From Thalassovita mediterranea (GTDB lineage: Bacteria > Pseudomonadota > Alphaproteobacteria > Caulobacterales > Hyphomonadaceae): a DNA stretch of 64,000 bases. Of the stretch, positions 34,288-42,761 are shown one piece after another. The position numbers and the translations under genes are program-made. The notes beneath the pieces are model-generated. The model saw nothing but the letters and a program-made list of their open reading frames with translations, was not told the DNA's origin and did not search any database. Location: the NCBI GenBank assembly GCA_019448215.1, contig CP080408.1, forward strand, positions 2,914,001 to 2,978,000. Reading direction: 5' to 3'. Numbering within the stretch: position 1 is the stretch's first letter; each line of letters starts with the position of its first letter.

Positions 34288-34719
34288 ATGACCAAGCCGA
34301 TTTATGTCCTTAACGGACCTAATCTCAACCTTCTGGGCACACGTGAACCGGAAATCTATGGGCGCGAGACCCTCGCGGACATCGAATCACGTCTGCGCCA
34401 GAAAGCGGGCGATCAAGCGCTGGAGTTCCGTCAGACCAATAGCGAAGGCCAGCTGGTCGACTGGGTCCAGGAAGCCTCCCGTGAGGCAAGCTGCCTGATC
34501 CTCAATGCTGGGGCGTATACGCATACCTCTGTGGCGCTGCACGATGCCTTGCGCGCTTGCACCGCTCCTCTGATTGAGGTTCACCTGTCAAACCCGGCGG
34601 CGCGCGAAGCGTTTCGCCAGACAAATTATGTGGCTTCCGCAGCTATGGCTTCAATTGCAGGGCTAGGCCCTCATGGGTATGAAGTCGCACTCGAAGCTGC
34701 GATAAGAATGAAAGCTTGA
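34288..34719 (+). CDS. aroQ: 3-dehydroquinate dehydratase, type II
   Basis: A 143-residue enzyme of the shikimate pathway. The [17 protein letters not shown] opening holds the catalytic Arg and Tyr, and IEVHLSNP the His loop; length is normal for the dodecameric type II enzyme. Start at ATG 34288 with GGAAG just upstream; the frame is open to 34042 but that part lies opposite thiS. First gene of aroQ-accB-accC-aat; the stop is 14 bases before the accB start, a common alphaproteobacterial order. Confidence 0.95.
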   Translation: MTKPIYVLNGPNLNLLGTREPEIYGRETLADIESRLRQKAGDQALEFRQTNSEGQLVDWVQEASREASCLILNAGAYTHTSVALHDALRACTAPLIEVHLSNPAAREAFRQTNYVASAAMASIAGLGPHGYEVALEAAIRMKA

Positions 34720-34733
34720 GGACACGCAATCTG

Positions 34734-35216
34734 ATGAGCACCGCAAAGAACAGCCTCGACACCGGCCTTGTCCGGGAACTTGCCGCCATCCTCCGGGATG
34801 CAGATCTTGGCGAGGTAGAAGTCGAGCATGAAGGCCTTCGCATCCGGGTCAGCAAGGCGAGCCCCATGCAGGCCGCCCCCGCCCCGGTCCAGTATGCCGC
34901 GCCCCCTGCCCCGGCTGCAGCACCTGCCGCACCGGCGGCGCCTTCGGCATCAGCACCACCTGAAACGGCAGCCCCTGTCTCTGTGAACGCCGTAACCAGC
35001 CCAATGGTCGGCACAGTCTACCTGTCGCCAGAGCCGGGCTCGAAAGCCTTCGTCCAGGTTGGTGACAAGGTGAAAAAGGGCGACACGCTGATGCTCGTCG
35101 AGGCCATGAAGACGTTTAACCCCGTCGAGGCACCGCAGGCCGGCACGGTGAAGGAAATCATCGTGCAGGACGCCCAGCCTGTGGAGTTCGGCGAACCGCT
35201 GATCGTCATCGAGTGA
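34734..35216 (+). CDS. accB: Acetyl-CoA carboxylase biotin carboxyl carrier protein
   Basis: A 160-residue BCCP: an N-terminal helical part (1-45), an Ala/Pro-rich flexible linker (about 48-85) and the C-terminal biotinyl domain with the biotin-accepting Lys126 in EAMKTFN. ATG 34734 preferred; TTG 34716 overlaps the aroQ stop. Immediately upstream of accC. Confidence 0.95.
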   Translation: MSTAKNSLDTGLVRELAAILRDADLGEVEVEHEGLRIRVSKASPMQAAPAPVQYAAPPAPAAAPAAPAAPSASAPPETAAPVSVNAVTSPMVGTVYLSPEPGSKAFVQVGDKVKKGDTLMLVEAMKTFNPVEAPQAGTVKEIIVQDAQPVEFGEPLIVIE

Positions 35217-35226
35217 GGCTAGCGGC

Positions 35227-36567
35227 ATGATCGAGAAAGTCCTTATCGCCAATCGCGGCGAAATCGCCCTGCGCATTCACCGGGCCTGTAAGGAAATGGG
35301 CATCGCGACCGTTGTCGTGCACTCAGAGGCCGACCGGGATGCAATGGCTGTCCGTCTCGCCGACGAGAGCGTCTGCATCGGCCCGGCGCCGTCTTCTGAA
35401 AGCTATTTGAAGAAGTCGCGCATTCTCGCCGCCGCAGAAATCACGAATGCTGATGCGATCCATCCGGGCTACGGCTTCCTCTCCGAGAACGCCCAGTTCG
35501 CGGAGATGGTCGAAGCGCATGGGCTGAAATTTATCGGTCCCAAGGCGCAGCACATCCGCACCATGGGCGACAAGATCGCTGCCAAGCAGGCAATGATCGA
35601 CGCTGGCGTGCCTGTCGTGCCGGGCTCCGATGGCGGCGTGAACAGCATTGGCGACGCCAAGAAGATCGCCAAGAAGATCGGCTATCCGGTCCTGATCAAG
35701 GCAGCTGCAGGCGGCGGTGGCCGCGGCATGCGCGTCGCCAAGACCGAAAAGGAGCTGGAAAGCGCGATCCGCGCCGCGAAGACCGAGGCACGTTCTGCTT
35801 TCGGTGATGACGCGGTCTATCTCGAGAAATATCTCGGCACACCGCGCCATATCGAGATCCAGGTGATTGCCGACAGCCATGGCAATGTAGCCCACCTCTG
35901 GGAGCGCGACTGCTCGCTGCAACGCCGTCACCAGAAAGTGTTTGAGGAAGCGCCATCCCCAGCCCTCAACCAGGCACAGCGCGAAGAGATCGGTAACATC
36001 GTTGCCCGCGCAGTCGAGAAACTTGGCTATCTCGGCGCAGGCACGATGGAATTCCTCTATGAGGACGGCAACTTCTACTTCATCGAGATGAATACCCGTC
36101 TGCAGGTGGAGCATCCGGTGACAGAGATGATCACGGGCATCGACCTGGTGCGGGAACAGATTCGCATTGCCGATGGCAAGAAACTGTCTTTCACGCAGGA
36201 AGACGTCATGCTGGTTGGCCATGCCATCGAATGCCGGATCAATGCCGAACACCCTGAGACGTTCGCGCCGTCGCCTGGCACGATCACCGATTTCCACGCA
36301 CCGGGCGGCCCCGATGTGCGGCTCGATAGCGCGGCCTATGCCGGCTACAAGATCCCGCCAAACTATGACAGCCTGATCGGCAAGCTGATCGTGCACGGCC
36401 GCACGCGCAACGAGTGCATCATGCGCCTTCGGCGTGCACTCGACGAAATGGTCGTTGGCGGCGTCAACACGACACTGCCGCTGCACCAGCGCCTCGTGGA
36501 AGCCCAGGACGTCGTGGACGGAAATTACGACATTCACTGGCTGGAGCGCTTCCTCGCAGCCAAATAG
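35227..36567 (+). CDS. accC: Acetyl-CoA carboxylase, biotin carboxylase subunit
   Basis: A 446-residue ATP-grasp enzyme that carboxylates the biotin of AccB in the first step of fatty acid synthesis. Seen: [10 protein letters not shown] opening, [10 protein letters not shown], the glycine loop [11 protein letters not shown], and the catalytic [14 protein letters not shown] segment. Ten bases after accB. accA and accD are not in the window, as is usual. Confidence 0.97.
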   Translation: MIEKVLIANRGEIALRIHRACKEMGIATVVVHSEADRDAMAVRLADESVCIGPAPSSESYLKKSRILAAAEITNADAIHPGYGFLSENAQFAEMVEAHGLKFIGPKAQHIRTMGDKIAAKQAMIDAGVPVVPGSDGGVNSIGDAKKIAKKIGYPVLIKAAAGGGGRGMRVAKTEKELESAIRAAKTEARSAFGDDAVYLEKYLGTPRHIEIQVIADSHGNVAHLWERDCSLQRRHQKVFEEAPSPALNQAQREEIGNIVARAVEKLGYLGAGTMEFLYEDGNFYFIEMNTRLQVEHPVTEMITGIDLVREQIRIADGKKLSFTQEDVMLVGHAIECRINAEHPETFAPSPGTITDFHAPGGPDVRLDSAAYAGYKIPPNYDSLIGKLIVHGRTRNECIMRLRRALDEMVVGGVNTTLPLHQRLVEAQDVVDGNYDIHWLERFLAAK

Positions 36568-36591
36568 GCGGCCTCAACGAACGCTGGACAC

Positions 36592-37260
36592 ATGTCAGAC
36601 CGGTTCAATGCGGACATGCTGCTCGACTGCTATCGGCAGGGCGTCTTTCCCATGGCTGATTCGCGCGAGGACATGAATCTGTTCCTGATCTCTCCCGAGA
36701 TCAGGGGTGTTCTTCCGCTGGATGGGTTCCACGTGCCGCGGCGCCTGCGCAAGACGGTCCGCAAGGACCCTTACCGCGTCACGATCGACCAAGCCTTCAG
36801 CCGTGTCATGGAAGGCTGCGCGGAAGGCACGTCTGACCGGCCGACCACATGGATCAACGTGCCGATCCAGAACCTCTACAGCTCGCTCCACAAGCGCGGC
36901 TACGCCCACTCGGTTGAGTGCTGGGACGAGGATGGAGAGCTGGTAGGCGGGCTCTACGGCGTATCGCTAGGCGCGGCATTCTTTGGCGAGAGCATGTTTT
37001 CCCGCGCGACCGATGCGTCGAAGATCGCGCTGGTTCACCTCGTCGCGCGGCTAATCGCAGGCGGCTACGAATTGCTTGATGCGCAATTCCACAATCCGCA
37101 TCTGGAGCAGTTCGGACTGATTGAGATGAAGAAGGCCGACTTCATGAAGCGTCTGGAGGCGGCGCTATCGCTTGAGGGCGACTTCTACTCGTCGGGCACG
37201 ACCGGCGAAGACAGGCTTTCTGGCGAAGGCTGTCTGCACCTGATTACCCAGACGTCGTAG
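36592..37260 (+). CDS. aat: Leucyl/phenylalanyl-tRNA--protein transferase
   Basis: A 222-residue enzyme that adds Leu or Phe to N-terminal Lys/Arg of proteins, making N-degrons for ClpAP. The SPEIRGVLPLDGFHVPRRLRK segment, GGLYGVSLGAAFFGESMFS and LLDAQFHNPHLEQFG are family hallmarks. It follows accC by 24 bases. Its last 76 bases overlap the reverse-strand DUF2155 gene tail to tail; both reading frames look genuine. Confidence 0.93.
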   Translation: MSDRFNADMLLDCYRQGVFPMADSREDMNLFLISPEIRGVLPLDGFHVPRRLRKTVRKDPYRVTIDQAFSRVMEGCAEGTSDRPTTWINVPIQNLYSSLHKRGYAHSVECWDEDGELVGGLYGVSLGAAFFGESMFSRATDASKIALVHLVARLIAGGYELLDAQFHNPHLEQFGLIEMKKADFMKRLEAALSLEGDFYSSGTTGEDRLSGEGCLHLITQTS

Positions 37261-37796
37261 ACAGGGTGTTCGAGCGCGCTGAGGCCAGGTGTCGACGCGA
37301 ACATCCAGCCAGAGAAAAGCGGACCAGCCTCTTCCTCATCTTCGGTCTCAGTCACGGCGGGTGCGTCTGCCGGTGCCTCGACGTCGCTCGTCTCGGCGCG
37401 GACCTCAGACGCAAGGCGTGGCTCGGTAAGCGTATTGGTCTCAACATAGTCAGCTTCCACAATCTGAAGGAAAGCCGCGCTCTCTGGCGGCTCTTCAGGA
37501 GGGGTCTGGAAGCAGACCTTGAGATCGATTTCGAGGACACCAAAGACCACAGGCTCGCCAACCTCGATCTCGAAGTCGGCAGACCGTCCGGTAATCTTGT
37601 CCAGAGCGCGCAGCGTCGCCATCCGCTCCTGCGTATAGGTCGGGGCGCTACCCTCTTCCTCTTCTTCTTCCAACGGCTCTTCGTCTGAGGCCATTTCGGC
37701 GTCGGCGGAGCTTTCGTCAGCCATCATGTCTTCCTGCGCGGCAGCTCCGCTCAGGGTCAGCGCGGCAATGGCTGCGGTGCAGAAAAGGCGTTTCAC
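37185..37796 (-). CDS. DUF2155 periplasmic protein
   Basis: A 203-residue exported protein: signal peptide to about residue 20 (SGAAAQ), an acidic segment with a Glu run (about 42-48), then the DUF2155 domain (MATLRALDKITGRSADFEIEVG, and the closing FSGWMFASTPGLSALEHPVYDVWVI). The family is nearly restricted to Alphaproteobacteria and has no established function. Here an Asp/Glu/Ala-rich insert (about 135-160) interrupts the domain. Start overlaps the mlaD stop (ATGA). Its 3' end overlaps aat by 76 bases. Confidence 0.87.
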   Translation of the reverse strand: MKRLFCTAAIAALTLSGAAAQEDMMADESSADAEMASDEEPLEEEEEEGSAPTYTQERMATLRALDKITGRSADFEIEVGEPVVFGVLEIDLKVCFQTPPEEPPESAAFLQIVEADYVETNTLTEPRLASEVRAETSDVEAPADAPAVTETEDEEEAGPLFSGWMFASTPGLSALEHPVYDVWVIRCRQPSPESLSSPVVPDE

Positions 37797-38452
37797 TCTG
37801 TATCTCCTGCCGGTTCGTTCTCGGTCTCCGAGACAGAGCCATCCGAATCCGAAGATTCTGTGTCCATATCCGCGTCACCTTCAGGCGCCCCGGCATTGCT
37901 GCGACCGGAAGCCTGCGTGCCCATACCATCGTCATACGAGCCGGACGAAGACGAGCTGTCATCGCCGCCGCCGCTATTCGCAAAGGATGCCATCAGCGTC
38001 AGAAGGTCGACGCTGCCCTGCGTGTACAGTATTTCGCCGCAACCGCTCTCGCCGAAAAGCTCCTCGCCTTGAGGGCAAGGTTCGATCTGGCCAAAGCCGG
38101 ATGCTGGCTCAAGATTGATGTAGTTGCCGCCCAGAAGACCTTCGGACTGAATGCGTGCGGTCGTGCCGTCGTCCAGCGGAACGAGGTCGCGGCTGATCGC
38201 GAGCGTCACGAGCGCTTCGGCACGCTCGGTGTTCAACCGGATATTCCGCACCGTGCCAACTTTCACGCCAGCCATGCTGACCTCGGTGCCAACATTGATA
38301 CCCTTTGCGCTGTTGAAACGCGCGCCAAGCTCTACCGTGCCTGAGGAAGCCTCTGCGCGATCAGTGCCATTGCCGATGGCAAACCACATGAAGAAAGCGG
38401 CGACGCCCAGCACGAGCGCGCCGATAATTGTTTCGAGAATCGATTCACGCAT
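37793..38452 (-). CDS. mlaD: MlaD-family phospholipid transport protein
   Basis: A 219-residue protein: one N-terminal membrane helix (about 7-26), then the MCE/MlaD domain (FNSAKGINVGTEVSMAGVKVGTV, and LLGGNYINLEP), then a Ser/Asp/Gly/Glu-rich tail of about 65 residues that has no counterpart in E. coli MlaD. MlaD rings carry phospholipids between membranes; MlaE and MlaF are not in the window. The start overlaps the NDUFA12 gene by eight bases and the stop overlaps the DUF2155 start, so all three are co-translated. Confidence 0.88.
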   Translation of the reverse strand: MRESILETIIGALVLGVAAFFMWFAIGNGTDRAEASSGTVELGARFNSAKGINVGTEVSMAGVKVGTVRNIRLNTERAEALVTLAISRDLVPLDDGTTARIQSEGLLGGNYINLEPASGFGQIEPCPQGEELFGESGCGEILYTQGSVDLLTLMASFANSGGGDDSSSSSGSYDDGMGTQASGRSNAGAPEGDADMDTESSDSDGSVSETENEPAGDTE

Positions 38453-38834
38453 CTGGGGTCCACGCCTCATAGTCAGCATCAGACTTGCGACGGTTTCCGC
38501 CTTCGCTGAGCGCACCCTTCGGGCGATAGGCAAACAGCGTGCCTGTCATGTTCGGCTTGTGATCGGTTTCCCAGGCGCGGCGATTGAGCGGCGCCTTGGT
38601 CGGCGGTTCATCCAGCGTGTGGTGAAGCCAGCCATGCCACTCCGCAGGCACTTTGGAAGGCTCTGCGAGGCCCTTATAGACGACATAACGGCGATTGCGG
38701 CGCTCGATAGAGACCTTGCGGTCCTCATAATACTTATTGCCGTAATCATCGGTGCCGACATAGTCGCTGCGGCGTTTGATGTCGAAGAGGCCGCCGAGCG
38801 TGACGCCATTCCACCAGGTGAAGAGTTTGAGCAT
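38445..38834 (-). CDS. NADH:ubiquinone oxidoreductase NDUFA12-family protein
   Basis: A 129-residue homologue of mitochondrial complex I subunit NDUFA12/B17.2. The WWNGVTLGGLFDIKRRSDYVGTDDYGNKYYED opening and VPAEWHGWLHHTLDEPP core are diagnostic. In Alphaproteobacteria this accessory subunit is encoded away from the nuo operon, as here. First gene of the NDUFA12-mlaD-DUF2155 operon; divergent from the TSCPD gene across 148-166 bases. Confidence 0.93.
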   Translation of the reverse strand: MLKLFTWWNGVTLGGLFDIKRRSDYVGTDDYGNKYYEDRKVSIERRNRRYVVYKGLAEPSKVPAEWHGWLHHTLDEPPTKAPLNRRAWETDHKPNMTGTLFAYRPKGALSEGGNRRKSDADYEAWTPDA

Positions 38835-39000
38835 ATCGCGATCCTGAAACTTCTGTGCGCAATCTGGAATATGGAGCAGGTCCTGCGGCGAATCCAGTTA
38901 TGGATCGGCTCACAATATCTGTAACGGGCCGTCAAGCCTTCTGCATCACCCATCAGGCGATGAAGAGGGCCGGCCGACACCGATGCGAGAGATAGACGAT

Positions 39001-41280
39001 ATGAGCCGACAGCAGCATGCAGACAAGGTCTTTGGTGATGCGATGCAGTCAGGACGCGTCAGTCCGGTCCTGCCTCTGGAAACGCTTGTCCTGCTGCCAC
39101 AAAGGCGTTTTGCCGCAGATGGTACGGCTGCGCTACGCGAGGCGATGGATTCGCGCACAAGCGAGCGGCTCGAAAAGGAAGCACGGCTGGGTCTTGCTGA
39201 TCTGGTCGAGCAACTGGGTGTTGCCCCGAAGAATGCAGAGCTGGCCGAAGCGCTGAATGCGGGCCTGCCAGCGCAGATGATCGAAGCGGGCATTACCCAC
39301 CCCGAAGGTTTCCCGGGGCTCGAGCGCTGGCTGAGAAGCAGCGCCATGGCAGCAGACGAACAACTGCCCATCGGTCTCGAAGCGTCACAGTATCTGGATG
39401 TCCCCACATTGGCGGATCACGCCCTCGATGAAGGGATCAGCCTTAGTGTCTGGCCGGGCGCTGTCCCCTCTGGCGACATGCCAGCCTGCGCGGTGGACGT
39501 TTCAGCTTTCATCTCCGAGCAGGGCCTAGAAGCCAGCCTGCTGCATGACACGCTGTCGGCGCTTCCGCAGCTTGTACCGGAGGAGGCTGTGGTGGTCATC
39601 CTCCACGGTGTAGCGGCGGGCGCACTCGCCCTCGGCGCAACAGATGAGGCCTCGTTTGTTGAAAAAGGCCGCGCGCTTTGTGAGGCGCTCGCCTGTCTCG
39701 TATCGGGGTGGAAGCTCTCGGCTGAAACGGCAAAGCTTCTGGGCGCGAGCATAGATGATTTCAAACCTGTCAGCGGCTTGCGCCTCGCGGCCATGCCGCT
39801 GCGCGCAAGCGATGAGACGAAATTTGCGGCCACAAGCGACGGCTTGTCTGGCGAGATTGCACTTGTGCAGGCCGCAGAAGAAGCAGGTGCAAGCCCTTCG
39901 CCAGCCGCCATCACGGCGCTGCTGCGCCTCTCACCTAAAGCCGCAGACGAATTGCGCAGCGCGCTTGATGCGGGCTGTGACCTCGACAGGCTGGACGGCA
40001 TCGACAGCGACGCGCTGAAGGCGCGCGGCTTCTCGGGCGAAGCGATCATCCGCGTGCGCAATGCGCTGAAGGAAGGCCTGCCACTTGGCGCGGCTTTCTC
40101 ACGCTGGGTGCTGGGCGATGATGTCATCGCGTCGCGCCTCAAGCTTGCGCCTGAAAGCTTTGATACTGATGGGCGTCCCCTCCTCCGGATGATTGGCTTT
40201 TCGGATGACGAGATCGCCGCCGCAGATGCCGCCGTCAGTGCCGCTTCGGAGACGATCGCGCGCGAAGTGCTGCTCAAGCATGGCATCACACTGCCCGTTC
40301 CCCGCGCTTTCGAGTTCGCTGTCGCCGTGCCGCTGGCAGCCAGCGGCGCGCTGGTCTGCGTCGATGCAAGTGATTGGGAAGACCATGACGACCGCACCGC
40401 CGCCCTGGAGGCTGGCATCGCGCTTTATCTGCGCGCGCGGGACCGCAGCGAAGACGGCGCAGCATCTGATCGTATGAACGCGATCATGGAGCTTGCCGAA
40501 GACCTTCACGCCGAAGAGGCCCGGGCGATCACGCAGGAAGGCATCGGCGCGGATGGCCTCGACGCGACCGGCAAGCCTGCCCGCCGCACAAGACTGCCAG
40601 ACCGCCGCAAAGGCTATATCCAGAAGTCGACCGTGGGCGGCCACAAGGTCTACCTGCACACAGGCGAGTTTGCAGACGGCGCACTCGGTGAGATCTTCAT
40701 CGACATGCACAAGGAAGGCGCCGCTTTCCGGTCGCTGATGAATAATTTCGCCATCGCCGTGTCGCTCGGCCTGCAATATGGCGTGCCACTGGACGAATAT
40801 GTCGACGCATTTGTCTTCACCCGGTTTGAGCCGGCGGGCGAGGTGACGGGCAATGACCGCATTACCAAGGCGACCTCGATCCTCGACTACATCTTCCGGG
40901 AGCTCGCCATCTCCTATCTGCGCCGAGATGACCTAGCTGAACTTGGCGACGATGTGAGCCATGACGGCCTTGGCCGTGGCCTCAAGGACGGTACGCGTGA
41001 AGGGCCGCAACCGCTGCCGGACGAAGCCGTGCAGTTCATCTCGCGCGGTTTCTCTCGCGGACAGCTACCGGACAATATCGTCATTCTTGAGCGCAAGCGC
41101 GCCGAACGCGACGAAGCAGCATCTGCCTCCGCCAGCGAAGAGGATGAGGACGAAGAGGACTATCTGGGCGATCCGTGCCCGAACTGTTCGAGCTTCACGC
41201 TGATGGCGACCGGCGACGAGCGTGTGGCCCATTGCGCAACGTGTAATGAGCCGACGCGGTCTGAATCCGGATTCAACTAA
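39001..41280 (+). CDS. Orphan TSCPD-domain protein related to the C-terminus of class II ribonucleotide reductase
   Basis: About 759 residues from ATG 39001 (ATG 38983 gives 765). Residues near 535-660 (765 numbering) form a clear TSCPD domain: [21 protein letters not shown], the [19 protein letters not shown] segment and [19 protein letters not shown]. It ends in a zinc ribbon, C732-PNC and C751-ATC, after an acidic linker, as in NrdJ. The first ~530 residues are Ala/Leu/Glu-rich and helical, with none of the radical-enzyme catalytic motifs; a stretch before the domain ([25 protein letters not shown]... region) faintly echoes the NrdJ barrel end. It cannot be a working reductase. Role unknown. 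Monocistronic. Confidence 0.8.
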   Translation: MSRQQHADKVFGDAMQSGRVSPVLPLETLVLLPQRRFAADGTAALREAMDSRTSERLEKEARLGLADLVEQLGVAPKNAELAEALNAGLPAQMIEAGITHPEGFPGLERWLRSSAMAADEQLPIGLEASQYLDVPTLADHALDEGISLSVWPGAVPSGDMPACAVDVSAFISEQGLEASLLHDTLSALPQLVPEEAVVVILHGVAAGALALGATDEASFVEKGRALCEALACLVSGWKLSAETAKLLGASIDDFKPVSGLRLAAMPLRASDETKFAATSDGLSGEIALVQAAEEAGASPSPAAITALLRLSPKAADELRSALDAGCDLDRLDGIDSDALKARGFSGEAIIRVRNALKEGLPLGAAFSRWVLGDDVIASRLKLAPESFDTDGRPLLRMIGFSDDEIAAADAAVSAASETIAREVLLKHGITLPVPRAFEFAVAVPLAASGALVCVDASDWEDHDDRTAALEAGIALYLRARDRSEDGAASDRMNAIMELAEDLHAEEARAITQEGIGADGLDATGKPARRTRLPDRRKGYIQKSTVGGHKVYLHTGEFADGALGEIFIDMHKEGAAFRSLMNNFAIAVSLGLQYGVPLDEYVDAFVFTRFEPAGEVTGNDRITKATSILDYIFRELAISYLRRDDLAELGDDVSHDGLGRGLKDGTREGPQPLPDEAVQFISRGFSRGQLPDNIVILERKRAERDEAASASASEEDEDEEDYLGDPCPNCSSFTLMATGDERVAHCATCNEPTRSESGFN

Positions 41281-41348
41281 GTGGGGAATCTGGCAGCGCG
41301 ATTGCGTGAGAGCCGGGTAAGTCTCATTCCCAGCTCCACAGGTGTGCC

Positions 41349-41837
41349 ATGCTGAAACATTTCCTGACCGCTTTCGCGTTTGCCGCCCTCGCCCTGCCTT
41401 CTACGGCACAGGACGCCAGCGAGATTGCCAAGGTGCGCAACGGCCAATCCTGCCCCGGATGTAACCTCTTCCAGGCAGATCTTGCCTATCTCGATATCGC
41501 CAATATCAACGTCTCAGGTGCACGCCTTCGCCAGAGCGACATGCAGCTGTCGACTTTCGATAACTGGAATCTGCGCGGCACCAATCTCTCGGTCACCAAC
41601 ATGTTCGGCGTGCGGTTCAACGCCTCGAACTTCTCGAATGCAAACCTTGAGAGCGCGACACTGGTCGGTGGCTATTTCGGGTCTTCGAACTTTGCGGGCG
41701 CCAGCCTTGCCGGCGCGAATCTTTCCGGCGCAGACTTCCGCCTCGCCAAAGGTCTGACGCAAGCACAATTGCGCCAGGCGTGCGGTGATCAGGCAACGCG
41801 CCTGCCTGCTGGGCTGACGATCCCAAGGTGCGGCTAG
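41349..41837 (+). CDS. Secreted pentapeptide-repeat protein 1
   Basis: A 162-residue exported protein: signal peptide (to about residue 20, PSTAQD), a CPGC motif at the mouth of the repeat region, about 17 pentapeptide repeats (A(N/D)LXX type: LFQADLAYLDIANINVSGA and later FAGASLAGANLSGADF), then an alphaproteobacterial-type end motif with QACGD and a final Cys (IPRCG). The repeats build a right-handed quadrilateral helix. Cys pairs at both ends could cap it with disulfides in the periplasm. A second protein of the same design follows 81 bases later. Function unknown. Confidence 0.88.
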   Translation: MLKHFLTAFAFAALALPSTAQDASEIAKVRNGQSCPGCNLFQADLAYLDIANINVSGARLRQSDMQLSTFDNWNLRGTNLSVTNMFGVRFNASNFSNANLESATLVGGYFGSSNFAGASLAGANLSGADFRLAKGLTQAQLRQACGDQATRLPAGLTIPRCG

Positions 41838-41918
41838 AGAGACACACACCTGCGTCTGTTTACAGTCATTACCGGGAATTCAGTTCAAAGCAGGCTCCAG
41901 ACCTCGTAAATACGCTGC

Positions 41919-42698
41919 ATGCTTAGATTTAGTCGCTTGTCTGTCATTCTGGCACTTGCTGCATGCGGGGCCGCGTCCGGCGCGGCAAACGCGCAGTCAA
42001 AGTCGACGCGCGTCTCCTGGGCCCCCTCTTATGGTGGCTCCTGCGTGAGCTGCGACCTGCGCGGACGTAACATGTCGGGCGGGGATATCTCGGCAGCGCA
42101 CTATCCCAAAGCCAACGTCTCAGGCGCCTTCCTGCGTGGCACGCGGGCGCTGAATATCGACCTCTCGGACGCGATGGCGAAGGGCACTGATTTCCGCCGG
42201 GCGACGCTCGACGGCTCCAGACTGTCCAATACCCGCTTCGAAGGCTCCCGTTTTGAGCGGGCCAGCCTGCTCAATGTGAACCTCTCAGGTGCCTCACTTT
42301 CAGACACTCACCTGACCGGCGCACGCCTTGGTGTGGCGAATGCCACGGGGACAGATTTTTCGCGTGCACGCGCGTCGGGAACAGATTTCACCGGCGCCAA
42401 TCTGACCGGCGCGATTTTCAATGGTGCGATCCTGCGTGAAGCGCAGTTCAACAACGCAATCCTGAACGGGACCTCGTTTGCCAATGCAGACCTGCACGGT
42501 GCGCGTATCACCAATATCCGGCTGATCAATGTCAGCTTTGAAGGCGCGACTGGCCTCGAGAGCACGAATTTCGAAGGCAGTTGCGCAGGTGAGAACACAA
42601 ACGTACCCGCAGGCATCGCGCTGCTGTCCTGTCAGGCTGTACGGCTCCCTGGGACCGAAGAGCTGCGCGGCGGCCTGATCCAGACAGCCGGCCAATAA
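41919..42698 (+). CDS. Secreted pentapeptide-repeat protein 2
   Basis: A 259-residue relative of the preceding gene with the same plan: signal peptide (AASGAANAQS; a Cys at 16 in LAAC may instead be a lipobox), a CVSC pair opening the repeats (residues 42-45 region), about 33 pentapeptide units (for example GTDFTGANLTGAIFNGAIL) and a closing pair of Cys in FEGSC...LLSC, then a short tail. Longer by about one hundred residues through extra repeats. A bidirectional terminator follows. Confidence 0.88.
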   Translation: MLRFSRLSVILALAACGAASGAANAQSKSTRVSWAPSYGGSCVSCDLRGRNMSGGDISAAHYPKANVSGAFLRGTRALNIDLSDAMAKGTDFRRATLDGSRLSNTRFEGSRFERASLLNVNLSGASLSDTHLTGARLGVANATGTDFSRARASGTDFTGANLTGAIFNGAILREAQFNNAILNGTSFANADLHGARITNIRLINVSFEGATGLESTNFEGSCAGENTNVPAGIALLSCQAVRLPGTEELRGGLIQTAGQ

Positions 42699-42731
42699 AA
42701 AACGCCCTCTGAACCGTCAGAGGGCGCTTTT
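42697..42731. terminator. Bidirectional Rho-independent terminator
   Basis: A perfect 10-bp stem (42703-42712 CGCCCTCTGA with 42717-42726 TCAGAGGGCG) and a four-base loop. The plus side ends in CTTTTCT; the minus side has six T (42697-42702 are A on the plus strand). It ends both the pentapeptide gene and aspS. Confidence 0.9.
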
Positions 42732-42761
42732 CTATCTCTCGACAATCAAGCCGGCCCGCGC

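Noticed and set aside
38437-38446. GAATCGATTC double CcrM-type methylation site at the NDUFA12/mlaD junction
   Set aside because: Such 5-base sites are frequent by chance and this one lies in conserved codons, so no special role is implied.
39417-40418. Reverse-strand Ser/Ala/Arg-rich frame of 333 residues inside the TSCPD gene
   Set aside because: Low-complexity antisense shadow without ribosome site or family resemblance.
39001-41280. Annotation as vitamin B12-dependent ribonucleotide reductase
   Set aside because: Only the C-terminal TSCPD and zinc-ribbon modules are present; the catalytic motifs are missing.
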